Origin: Panopea generosa
Lineage: Eukaryota; Mollusca; Bivalvia; Adapedonta; Hiatellidae
DNA: 64,000 bases
Direction of reading: 5' to 3'
NCBI GenBank assembly: GCA_029582155.1
Contig: CM055898.1
Coordinates: 25,707,339-25,771,338 of the forward strand
Part shown: positions 51,076 through 61,799 of the stretch, in pieces
Numbering within the stretch: position 1 is the first letter of the stretch
How the letters are laid out: each line of letters opens with the position of its first letter
Position numbers and translations under genes: made by a program
Notes under the pieces: generated by a model
Told to the model about the DNA's origin: nothing
The model's database searches: none
Seen by the model: only the letters and a program-made list of their open reading frames with translations

Positions 51076-51425
51076 TTATTTCGTTTCCATTCTAGTCATT
51101 ATTTTGAATAAAAAGGAAATAGGTGCATAATTTGGATGCTCGTTAAAATCGTGTACATTAAAATCCACCAGGTCCTTGAAATTAGGTATCGAGGTTAAAA
51201 GATAATCGACCACGCTTTCTCTGTTATATGTCATGCAAGTCATTTTACCTATAGTTTTATCACTGTGTGATCTCCCATTAACTATTCGAGTATTTGTAGA
51301 TTTACAAAGTCCAGCAAGTATTCTCCAAAATCGATTAGATTTAAAATCACATGACACCCGAGGCAACGAAATATCGATATCAAATACGTCACCGTTGTCA
51401 AGGCTACGCTACGCTCGTTGACAAT
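51076..51425 (-). mobile_element. LINE endonuclease fragment
   Basis: The frame reads DNGDVFDIDISLPRVS, STNTRIVNGR, RESVVDYLLTS and FNVHDFNEHPNYAPIS, the C-terminal half of an APE-type LINE endonuclease. The last motif is the S-D-H-A-P-I-S box with both catalytic residues changed (P-N-Y). It has the same strand and compatible style as the RT part at 45481-47990, so probably the 5' remainder of that element. Confidence 0.82.
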
Positions 51426-51887
51426 ATAATCACAAAAGAAATGTCTTAGTTACTGGTTATGCCGCTTTAATATATACTTAGCTACATTTTATCTGCAAAC
51501 TGTCAAATAAAAACATAGGCTGGTGTCTTTTGATTATTATTAAAAACTATTGTATTCGTTAGAGAACAGGATACATGCCAATAATTTTACAAGTTAGACT
51601 GATTTATTTGAGATCTTGTATCTGTTCAAAGTGTTAATATCTATACATATGACCAAGTATGTGTGTATGTATATCGGCTACCAAGAATTATTAAGCACTA
51701 GTGAAAACTAGTTAAATTCAGATAAAAATAAGAACTGAATTCTTAAAATAATAAATGCATACTTTAGAATCGGGCTTCAACAGTAAGACACATTACAGCA
51801 CGCAAGCTTTCATGATGTATGACTGTTTCCATCGTCAGTCAACATTATTGTGTTCATACCTTTATTAAGAAACAGACTTAAAGGTAA

Positions 51888-51893
51888 CACACA

Positions 51894-51942
<49 letters not shown>
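51888..51942. repeat. (CA)n microsatellite
   Basis: About 27 CA repeats with one interruption near the left end. Confidence 0.97.
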
Positions 51943-51944
<2 letters not shown>

Positions 51945-53677
51945 CTTTTCATCCATACAGAAGTATACTACGAGGAAATTTAGAACAAAGATGAAATGCT
52001 GATAAATTTTTGAAATAAAGTATTTACAACATGTAAAACTAATCCGGAAATAAATTATTAGGAAATACTGAAGAATCGAAGGTTTTAAAAATCGCCTAAG
52101 GAGTACGAACTGGTTAGTGTACGAATAAAATAATTAGACTGCGTCTAAAATAATACATACAAAAAGATACAAAACTACCTTCGTAATAAGTATTAAACCA
52201 GTCTAGCAAAAAAATAGACTATGTCTGATCTTATTTTATTTCAGTCTTCAATATCATGTACTTTCAGTATAAAATGTGAACCAATGTAAAGCAGTCTGCC
52301 AAATCCACCAGAGGAACTTTTTAACCCCGTATTAAATAATGCAGCCCGCCTTTAGGCGGCCCGCAATGACAGGAAAGGTGTGGGGCCTGTCACGTTTTCA
52401 GAAATGTATGGGATTAAATAAGGTTAATAAATTTGTTAAAGGCATCGATTCCATAGGGAAAAATCTTAATTTGCATTATTCAATTCCAGTGAGATTTTGG
52501 TAATTTGTCACTGCAAATCTTGCATGATTGTAAGCAAGGATTTAAGTAGTCCTTATTGTAACCTAGGGTACCGGAAGGCATCAATGACCTCCCACATCTG
52601 TGTGTTTTAACGGTAAGATATTGGCAAGTCTATGCCAGGGGATATCACATGTGTACAGCAGCATAACGACAGTAGCCTTCTCTTGACACGTGTGAGATTG
52701 TTTATCTTAAACGCCTCGTGACCTAAATTCATGTAAGGGCAAGTTTTTACATATTATATATGACTGGCTTTTTAGTTTTTAATACCAATACAAATTATTT
52801 CTTTGGCTACAGTTATTAATGAAGATAAATATTACTTTTTTAATAATAATTTTCCTTTTTGCTTGTGGCATGTCAGACTTTGTAATAGTTAATATCTGAT
52901 ATTTGCATTTAATACTTTTGTTTTTTTATTGTATCTAATGTTTATTTTTATATAATGTGTGTTTTTAATTAAAGTTTTTTTTTATTTTTATTCTAAAAAT
53001 CATTATTTCTGCTGTAAATTGTCTCTTTGGTATTCAATAAGTTTTCTTTTCTATCCATTAGTTTCTCTGCTGTGTTTCTTACAATGAACTTCATTGATTC
53101 ATAAAAAAACACTATTGAAACTTTCATGAAATGCACAGGGACCTCAAGTGTGTTTAAGCATCATACAATTGTACTCTAAAACAACTACTAAACTAAATAA
53201 TCTGTAATTTAATCACCGGCCCTATCTGAGCGCAGGTATTATGCGAATGTCGACTAAAGAAATTGAACCAATGGAACTTCGTAATGAAGTAAACAAGCAT
53301 AACCCAGAATGCAATTGTACAATAAAAATGAATATTACATATACGTACAATACATATATTTATAAACAGTATTGAATACATATTATGCTACGATTTAAAT
53401 CAAGTGAACTTACACACATTATTAATGTAATAGATACAATGTATATATAAAATAGATATAAAAATAACAAAATACAAATCAAAAGTTTATTAAATACAAA
53501 TGCAAAAATATAAAAAAGAAATGAAACCAAAATACAACGCTTATCAATATTTATTAAATACCAATTGGAATGTATTGGATATAAATGAAACAATAAACAT
53601 TAGAAAGGTATGAAGATTGTTTACTAATGCCATCATATTGAATATTACAACGTTTGACAAGCCCAATATTTACTCAC
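51943..53677. other. Gene interior or intergenic; no exon found
   Basis: If the astacin-like gene continues, its next exons should lie here or beyond the LINE block. I saw no H-E-x-x-H zinc motif on the minus strand. A GC-rich hairpin (cgcctttaggcg, 52348-52359) and adjacent cggcccgcaatgacagg stand out from the AT-rich surroundings. Confidence 0.45.
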
Positions 53678-53828
53678 GTAAACTGGCATCCCATTCATAT
53701 GGTATGATGCATTTATCCCATTTACCAGACCAGGCCAACAGGTAGGACCGTTTACGTCTTTTGGAGTTTGCATTCATTATACCCTTTCGTTTTTCCTTGA
53801 TGTCTTCTTCGTCTATATGGTTCTCGTC
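53678..53828 (-). CDS. Astacin-like gene, exon 6
   Basis: Flanked on the minus strand by attctttaag (acceptor) and gtgagt (donor, 53672-53677). The exon is phase 0 in and phase 1 out, 50 codons. It reads DENHIDEEDIKEKRKG, then ANSKRRKRSYLLAWSG, then KWDKCIIPYEWDASL. A basic furin-type site (KRRKR) followed by a Trp and I-P-Y is the layout at the propeptide/catalytic junction of astacin (M12A) metalloproteases, which are secreted zinc endopeptidases. The zinc-binding exon was not found in the window, so the family call rests on this junction alone. Codons are clean and there are no stops. Confidence 0.6.
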
Positions 53829-54760
53829 CTTAAAGAATATTTGTTTCTTTCATTAATATAGTTGAAAGGAATATAAGCCGTTCGGAGTCAAAATGGCTTA
53901 CTTTTAGTGTATATTCTATATTCACAAATAAATTAAACATTGTTTGAGCACACATAAACAGATATGGGAAGTCTAAAAAAAATCAAATAATCTGGAGGTT
54001 TAAAGATTTTGACGTTTAACACGTATGCGCTCAATAGTCATTTGTGAAACAACTTTTTAGATTTAATCTCAAATTATGCTGTAGATTTTCTTCTTATTTA
54101 ATTAAATTAATGATGATGGCTTTCATTTGAATAAAAGATTTTGTTCTTGAAAAATCGTACTAATAACAGTCCATATTAAGTAATGAATGGAAAAAGGCAC
54201 CATCTCAAATCAATAATGAAAGACCGTTTGCAAAAGTCCAAAACTATAAAATAAAAAATGAATATTATTAATGCTTCAACTGGATCTGGAAAGTGCCTTA
54301 AAGGAAAAATGATATTTTTTTTCATATACAACTATTACCATTATTTTGTCGATCGGCAAAATTCAAAGTTGTTGTCGTGCGGATTTCCTTGGCTAGAAAG
54401 TTTTATACATCTGACGTTAACTATATTTAGACATTGTTTCTGGATGGCCGTATTTATTGTTTACCAATCTTGATGTGTGCCGTAAAGTAAAACTGAACGA
54501 CTGCTATATGCGCACTGTTGCTGCAAGTTTTACGTGTTTGAGGTACGACGAGGTGAAAATATCTAAAGTTTAATCAAATAATGTGACATGATATAGATGT
54601 GCATATATTTAAATTTGTGGTATTATTTGTAATTTGAAATCTACCGAAGTATCCAATTTTTGTTCAGGTGAATTAAAAATGTATTGTGTAGTGTAAGCAT
54701 AAATGAAAAATACTCTAAATTAGTATTGGTTCATTCGTAGTTTAAAAAAAAATATTTGTA

Positions 54761-55580
54761 AGAATAGCCAGCCGTTGTCAGGCATGGTTCCTACCTACTG
54801 TGTTAAGGATAGCCAGCCGTTGTCAGGCATGGTTCCTACCTACTGTGTTAAGAATAGCCAGCCGTTGTCAGGCATGGTTCCTACCTACTGTGTTAAGAAT
54901 AGTCAGCCGTTGTCAGGCATGGTTCCTACCTACTGTGTTAAGAATAGCCAGCCGTTGTCAGGCATGGTTCCTACCTACTTCGTTAAGAAAAGCCAGCCGT
55001 TGTCAGGCTTGGTTCCTACCTACTGTGTTAAGGATAGCCAGCCGTTGTCAGGCATGGTTCCTACCTACTGTGTTAAGAATAGCCAGCCGTTGTCAGGCAT
55101 GGTTCCTACCTACTGTGTTAAGAATAGCCAGCCGTTGTCAGGCATGGTTCCTACCTACTGTGTAAAGAATAGCCAGCCGTTGTCAGGCATGGTTCCTACC
55201 TACTGTGTTAAGAAAAGCCAGCCGTTGTCAGGCTTGGTTCCTACCTACTGTGTTAAGAATAGCCAGCCGTTGTCAGGCATGGTTCCTACCTACTGTGTTA
55301 AGAATAGCCAGCCGTTGTCAGGCATGGTTCCTACCTACTGTGTAAAGAATAGCCAGCCGTTGTCAGGCATGGTTCCTACCTACTGTGTTAAGAATAGCCA
55401 GCCGTTGTCAGGCATGGTTCCTACCTACTGTGTTAAGAAAAGCCAGCCGTTGTCAGGCTTGATTCCTACCTACTGTGTTAAGAATAGCCAGCCGTTGTCA
55501 GACATGGTTCCTACCTACTGTGTTAAGGATAGCCAGCCGTTGTCAGGCATGGTTCCTACCTACTGTGTTAAGAAAAGCCA
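54761..55580. repeat. 45-bp minisatellite, about 18 copies
   Basis: Units begin agccagccgttgtcagg every 45 bases. Because 45 is a multiple of 3, a plus-strand frame of 279 codons (54775-55614) stays open, repeating 15 residues (SQPLSGMVPTYCVKN); a second frame is also partly open. It sits in the intron between exons 5 and 6 of the minus-strand gene, and there is no promoter, signal peptide or splice evidence for a plus-strand protein. The triple variant (aagaaa then ggcttgg) recurs at 54986, 55211 and 55436, that is every five units. Confidence 0.97.
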
Positions 55581-55699
55581 GCCTGATTTCTATCATGTGG
55601 CAAACGGGTTTTAAAACACAAATGAGCAATAAACCATTTCAATTGAAATTTAATTGAAGTGATGCTGAGGTGTATTTGTACTACAAATATCTATATTAC

Positions 55700-55758
55700 C
55701 ATAAACTTGCGGATTCTTTCTGACATTTTGCAGTCAAAAATATCCTCCTCTTCACATT
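55700..55758 (-). CDS. Astacin-like gene, exon 5
   Basis: Acceptor cctatttgatttcag, donor gtaata. Its first two bases complete the codon left by exon 4 (G plus AA, Glu), then CEEEDIFDCKMSERIRKFM, phase 0 out. Acidic propeptide segment with two cysteines. Confidence 0.6.
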
Positions 55759-56213
55759 CTGAAATCAAATAGGAAGACAAGTTAATGGTAAATATTTTTT
55801 AAAATAACAAGATATATAAATATTTATGCTAAAATGCGATTTTTTAAATGTTTGATTTTCGTACATCTGCTTACATTAGATTTAAGAATATTTATATAGT
55901 CCTTATTCTTGCAACCTGGTCCAGATGTTGATTTGACTGAATTACGTTATGAATATAATATGTTCTTCATAAACAATAATTATCTAGTACACTAACATTA
56001 ATAAGTAGGTGAGTCATAACAAGTGTTATTCAGTAAAACTTCGTTTGCTCGAACCGGTCAAATTCCTTTTACGATAAATATATGTGTATATGTATGGTAT
56101 GATGTTGTACAACACATGGCTCGAACAACCATTAACTTAAACTATTGTCTCAAGTCCCGTCTGGTTCGAGCCATCGAAGTCTACTACACATGAATTGATG
56201 CGGGATATGATAC

Positions 56214-56307
56214 CTTTTAGCCAGTCAAAAAAATCGGTTTGTAATTGAAGCATATTTTGCTCTTCTTCATGGTCCATTTCTTCCGCCAGTTCATCAGCCT
56301 TTTCTTT
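56214..56307 (-). CDS. Astacin-like gene, exon 4
   Basis: Acceptor gttaccattgcag, donor gtatca. 31 codons plus one base: KEKADELAEEMDHEEEQ, then NMLQLQTDFFDWLK. Very acidic and probably helical. Phase 0 in, phase 1 out, matching exon 5. Confidence 0.62.
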
Positions 56308-57645
56308 CTGCAATGGTAACTTGTATAATATAAAAATGTAAACACGATAGGTCAGAATCACATGCACCATTTTCAAATACAACATACACTCAAAAGATAT
56401 AAAACGCTACACAGGAAGAGTTTTAGAGGGAACTTACTTGGGAATGAAAAATGTATCACCAATGCGGGTGGTACCAAATTGTTTAGTTCCATCTCAAGAA
56501 AACAACCAATAACATCAACCGACAATAACGACTGTAGGATATGGTTATGTACACTCGTGCTAAATATGTTGCGTTTTCATATATCTTCCTGTGTTACGTT
56601 TTTATATTGTTAAGCGGAGATTCTTAAATAGATATAGTGATGACACTGAGACAAAACAATTATTCGCGAAAGAACTAATTTGAATACAGTAGCTCTTCTG
56701 TGAGCTTTGACAATTATTTTGACAGTATTTACTAACATCTGACACAAATACATGTATGTGCGAGCAACAAATCCTCAAACCTGAAACTAACATGCCAATA
56801 CAGAGTTATGACTATTGTAGTGCTGGTAGGAACAAACCGTCTTTTTTTTCTTTCATATTTGTACCAAAGAGAAGTGACTTTTATTAGATTTTACTAGATG
56901 GAATGTATTTTTGGGGCATGAGAATTTTTTTTTAATTTTAATGAGATCGATCTTTCAAATAAATAAACTGAGGGACATGGAATGTATGGATATATTCATG
57001 TAATATCTTTTGCATCGATTAACATTTTATTTGTTCTCTGACCTCTACTTGAATAATACAAAGTAACAAACAAGACACTGTCACTAAATCTACAAAACAG
57101 AACAGTTCATAAGTACCAGGCTGCATACATACTCGCAAGAAGTAACAACAGCAGTCACCGCCTTGAAAGGACCAGTAGCTAGATACGCCACTGTGGGTAC
57201 TTAACCCTGCCGAATTAACGAGTTCACACAACCTCGCTCTTTTTCAACATGATATTTCAATGTTAACGGGATAATTGAGAAATGTGTTGATTAATCGATG
57301 ATTCCAAATTCATATTTACTTACTAGCACTTCCCTGTGGAGAATACTATGTAACAGTCATAGTGTAACTGTCAAAACAATAAACAACGAAGATGTGTTTC
57401 TTATTTTAGTAACAATGGTATTACGTATTGAAACATTTTAATAATGGGAAGTTTGTTTTTTTAATATTTTAAATAGCCCACTGAAAAGGGGGCGTAACAG
57501 TTCTGGTGTGGAAGGAAATTACTCAAAATTGCGGAAAAATCCAGCATACCTTAATAAATATAATCAATCTTATCATAAATAAATATTATTCGTCTCATTT
57601 ATATGCTATTTTGCACTTTTCATTCGACAGCTAGAAAACGATCAC

Positions 57646-57723
57646 CTCTATTTCTTCTTTAACCTCCTTTTCATGTCCTCCTTCATGTCCTCTGTCTAAC
57701 ACCACGGTATCCGCAACGCCTCC
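57646..57723 (-). CDS. Astacin-like gene, exon 3
   Basis: Acceptor gtgtatgacaag (weak pyrimidine tract), donor gtgatc. Exactly 26 codons: GGVADTVVLDRGHEGG, then HEKEVKEEIE. Phase 0 in and out. Gly/Glu-rich, low complexity. Confidence 0.5.
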
Positions 57724-57784
57724 CTTGTCATACACAAATTAATTATTTAACTATTGACGAAACAGAAGAAAAGTAAACAAATAA

Positions 57785-58505
57785 TATACTACTGGGAAAC
57801 AAATATATAAATCATCTGACATTCCTTATCGATTCTTATTTCAATTTAAAATAGAACATTATGGAAGGAAACAAAATGCTAGAGTGTTTGCCGCTCACAC
57901 CAGAGAGGTTGCAGGTTCGATCCCCAGCTCGACCCCATGCCTCTAATAAAACAACACCCAATACTGGTTCTGCCCAGGAAGTGAACTCGAGAGCGTTTCA
58001 TATAAGCTCTGAGTTTTCATCGCAATCGAGCTAAAACAAGTTAGTATAAATTAAACTAATGAAACAAATATATCGATAATCGGACATTTCTTATCATTTC
58101 TTTCTTCAGTTTTTAAAAAAATCAATATTGTGATAAAACAAAAATATCAATGATGGGACATTTCTTTTCATTTCTTACCTCAGTTTAAAATAAAACGCTA
58201 TTATGATGAAATAAATATATCAATAATTGATATCAATAAGTGGAAATTTCCTATCCCTGTCATTTCTACCATCGGTTTTAAATAAGACACTATTGTCATG
58301 AAACAAACATACCAATAATCGGACATTCCATATCTGTTCTTACTTCAGTTTTAACTAAAACACTGTTGTCATGACATAAACATACCAACAATTAAACATG
58401 TCCTATCATTTCTTGATTTTAGTTTAAATTGAACAATACTGTCCTGAAACAAACATGCACATGATTGGACATTCCCATTATTTCTTGCTTTAGTTTTAAT
58501 ATTAA
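57785..58505. repeat. Degenerate ~75-bp array split by a SINE
   Basis: Units follow the pattern gaaacaaatatatcaataat, cggacatttc, ttatcatttctt, cttcagtttaaa. The first unit (57785-57865) is separated from the rest (58045-58505) by the tRNA-like insert at 57868. Confidence 0.75.
57868..57945 (+). repeat. tRNA-like SINE head
   Basis: A B box ggttcgatcccc (57914) is preceded at about the right distance by a degenerate A box (atgctagagtgtt). It lies inside the ~75-bp array. Confidence 0.5.
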
Positions 58506-58982
58506 TTCTTCCATGGATTCCACCTTTGACAGGTCTTATTCCCAATCCCCAGATTCAGATTGATTGTTTTGAATGAAATTCTATATTTATGGATTATAAC
58601 CCACCTTTTACACGCATTAATAGTCCTTATGGGCCCTCAAGCGGTTTATATAGAACTAAACTTTTTTTCGCAAGCGAGCTAATATGAATTAGTATTAATT
58701 GAGACCCTTGGACTGGTATGCCATAACAAATAGAATGTTTGCTTATTCGGACTTTTACAGATATATTTATATTTTTTTATTTTAAAGTTTTTAAGACAAG
58801 ATTGTTAAAACAGAAACTGTTTTAGATTATTTCTTCGTCGCAATTATAAGTGGTTTCTGACAAAATGAACACTATATAAATTCGATGACTAATCATTCTA
58901 TTTAAATAAGAGTTACCTGTATTAAACAGTTCATTTTCAGGAGTGCATGTCCATTGTTCTTATAACGACCTGTGCTGAGTTG

Positions 58983-59140
58983 TTCAATGCTTTGTTAGCT
59001 TTACCCACCTTCAGGTGAAATCTTGCATGTTCGATATTTTTAAAGTTTTACAGTTCAATGCTTTGTTAGCTTTACCCTCCTTCAGGTGAAATCTTGCATG
59101 TTCGATATATTTAAAGTTTTACAGTTCAATGTTTTGTACA
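58983..59140. repeat. 71-bp tandem duplication, 2.2 copies
   Basis: ttcaatg recurs at 58983, 59054 and 59125; the two full copies differ at about three positions. Confidence 0.95.
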
Positions 59141-59210
59141 TAGATTGACATATTGTTATGATTGTCAGTAAACTGTTTGAAATCTCAAAATACCACTATC
59201 CGATAATTCA

Positions 59211-59660
59211 TATTAAAAGAGAATTTGTCAGGATTTTTCAAAACTTTGAAATTAGCTATTAACATTTAGTTCCCAATACTCGTGTATCTAACTTGGGCTA
59301 CGGTCCTAGGTTAGACTAAACTAGATTTCCCAATGAACATTGCAACATATTTTGTGACGTAATAAATGTGTCACTTGATTTCATTTGGATTTTAATTTCA
59401 TTTGTTTTACAGTTTTATACGTAATAACATTTTTTTTCATCTTAGAAACGTAAAGGTTGTCAGGCAGTATTTAAGTACTCTCTATTTTTAGAATGGGTAT
59501 TAATTTTTAAGTTTACCACTCTAATTTATATAATAATTTGGTTTGGTAGATTTGACATACCAAACCATTCGAATTTTATTTATTTATGACAAAGAGATGC
59601 TTTTTATTCATTTTTAGAAATGATTTTAATTTTTAACGCAGTGAAAGCGTTTATTACTAA
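59211..59660 (+). repeat. Dispersed repeat family D, copy 2
   Basis: Shares with 5270-5835, in order, gaatttgtcaggatttttc, acttgggct, acatattttgtgacgtaa, aagtttaccactc and gagatgctttttat. It lies in intron 2 of the astacin-like gene. Confidence 0.78.
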
Positions 59661-60066
59661 TATGCGGCCTTTATGCTTACGATGTTTTGAACAATTGGTA
59701 ACTGAAATATTAGTTATATGGCGACGCATTAGTGAAAAATATCCATGGATTTGATGTCATTTTTCTTCAAACTTTTATTGTATAAACTAGTTTTTTCGTT
59801 TAATGTTTGTACACGTTTTTCCTAACTTGCACGATAATTTAACATTACTTACCATTTCAATTGGAACGTCTTGTTTAACTTGTAAGAATGATCATTTATT
59901 TTAGAAAAGTGAAAAGAAGATAAAATGTATTAAAAGCGTTTAGTGATTTACTGTTGCACCGAATCTTGTACTTCTCCCCATACTCTGGTTCTTCTTTTCG
60001 CGTCTTATCAACATAAAACTTAACAGTGTTTATAATATTAGGATGGCTCTTACTATCCGCCTTAAT

Positions 60067-60368
60067 ATCTAGATATGTATACGTGTATCTAGATATGTAT
60101 ACGTGTATCTAGATATGTATACGTGTATCTAGATATGTATACGTGTATCTAGATATGTATACGTGTATCTTGATATGTATACGTGTATCTAGATATGTAT
60201 ACGTGTATCTAGATATGTATACGTGTATCTAGATATGTATACGTGTATCTAGATATGTATACGTGTATCTAGATATGTATACGTGTATCTAGATATGTAT
60301 ACGTGTATCTAGATATATATACGTGTATCTAGATATGTATACGTGTATCTAGATATGTATACGTGTAT
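60067..60368. repeat. 20-bp minisatellite, 15 copies
   Basis: Unit tctagatatgtatacgtgta, nearly perfect; exceptions at 60170 (tcttga) and 60316 (atatatac). Each unit contains the palindromes gtatac and, at the start, tctaga. Confidence 0.98.
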
Positions 60369-60533
60369 TTAAATATGTTAAAAGATGTTTGTAATTAAAG
60401 TATTTCTTTTAGATATGTCTGCATAAAAATCTGTGTTTTTTTAAATTTGAGTTCTTTTAAATGACTGACTGATTAACTGACTATATGCGCGAGTGTACCC
60501 TTTTAAAGATAAATATATAAGCCAACTAAATAC

Positions 60534-60611
60534 CATTCCATCGTGTGTGTTAGCATTGTTTACGTTCCCGGTTCCATTTCCATTACTGTTTTCGTTTACT
60601 TCTGGACTTTC
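60534..60611 (-). CDS. Astacin-like gene, exon 2
   Basis: Strong acceptor gcattttgtttacag, donor gtattt. Exactly 26 codons: ESPEVNENSNGNGTGN, then VNNANTHDGM. Phase 0 both sides. Asn/Gly-rich, with N-G-T as a possible N-glycosylation site, in keeping with a secreted propeptide. Confidence 0.6.
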
Positions 60612-60659
60612 CTGTAAACAAAATGCAAACTAACAGTAGTGGGTTCCTGTTAAACAACA

Positions 60660-61165
60660 ATCACTATATAGGTTTTAGGCATAGCACAACCATTGGAAAC
60701 ACGAAATGCTTTTCTGTGGTAATCGCATTATGGTGGTTAAAGGTAATCCATTTTCTTCTTATCTAAAAATGCATTTTTCATTATCTAAATGCTATTGTTT
60801 TTATTTGAATCGCAATATTGATGTATTTTGAACATTTGAAAAGCGTTTTCACGTTTTTGTTGTGAATTAAGAAAATAATTGATGCTTGAAAATTTGGGTA
60901 TGTTTACATGCTTTCTGACTTTTACATTCACTCTGTCAATAGTGACAACACTGAGCAGCAAAGGTTCTCTTATATGTTATCTGACCTCCTACTTTTCTCA
61001 CCATATTTTGATAGCGCAGAGATTGACAAACGATAAAATGTAAGTTTCACATCTTTCATTTTGGATCTCTTTAAGAATGATAAGCATGCAAGCTTTTGAT
61101 ATTTACCATAGACTAAATAACTAAAATCAATAGTGGACTTACACCCTTATAGAAAAATTACCATT
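60660..61165 (+). repeat. Diverged single copy of the 1,024-bp satellite unit
   Basis: Aligns with the satellite from the ttataggcatagtgccacc block (near 900) through its unit start and on to the ggttacacctata block (near 350). Examples: gcattatggtggtt (60726), tatttgaatcgcaat (60802), tcaccatattttgatagcgcagag (60998). It is substituted throughout and has no tandem neighbours. It lies in intron 1 of the astacin-like gene. Confidence 0.85.
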
Positions 61166-61700
61166 TTTTTTATCTAGCTCACATACAGGCTATATATATA
61201 AATAAAAATATATAAATAAATTTTGTCACAAAAATGCAGATTTTAAAAGTAAAACAATAACATATCAAGTTGTCAATACTTTAATTAAAAGTAACAAATC
61301 GTTGTCTGCACATATTAGTAAAGTTCACAGAATATTTATTATGAAGCTTTAATATTCCTCTTTGTAATAATTTTTGTTGATGTCTTTTTTGTTGTTCATT
61401 ATTAAAATTGTTTTTGTTTTTTTTACAAACAAAAACTGCTTTCTAAAACAAAGCAATAAGAAAACACAGCAAATAGTTTGTTAAAAATATATGAATATAA
61501 TTTCTGAAACTATCATACACTTTTATAAATATGACTTTCAATGAATAATTAACTGGAAAAATATGCGTCCCTTGTATTTGTTTATTTGTGATGATGAATT
61601 ACTGCAACACTCGGTTTTGAACAAAGCAGTCCTTTTCAATGTCTTCGCTGATCAAAAGAAGACAATAGTGAAAAGGGTAAGGACATAATGAAAAGAAAAG
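61166..61700. other. Intron 1, nothing further recognised
   Basis: AT-rich sequence between the satellite relic and exon 1. Confidence 0.5.
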
Positions 61701-61707
61701 TCAATAC

Positions 61708-61779
61708 CTCTGCAATGGATAAAACTGTTGCAAGAGTAAAGACAGCAAGCACTATAGCAATCTTTATCGACAACATTGC
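61708..61779 (-). CDS. Astacin-like gene, exon 1, signal peptide
   Basis: After the acceptor tttatttacag the exon gives three bases, then ATG (61774-61776) and 23 codons to the donor gtattg: MLSIKIAIVLAVF, then TLATVLSIAE. A Lys followed by a long hydrophobic core and a small-residue stretch before Glu is a classic secretory signal, likely cut after Ala22. The acceptor before the ATG implies a noncoding upstream exon. Phase 0 out, as exon 2 needs. Confidence 0.65.
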
Positions 61780-61799
61780 CTGTAAATAAACATAAAGAA

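Noticed and set aside
59952-60068. Minus-strand open segment (KADSKSHPNIINTVKFY and onward) between exons 2 and 3, ending at a GTAAAT donor
   Set aside because: It reads like coding sequence, but with the natural acceptor it leaves phase 1 while exons 2 and 3 both need phase 0, and its acceptor lacks a pyrimidine tract.
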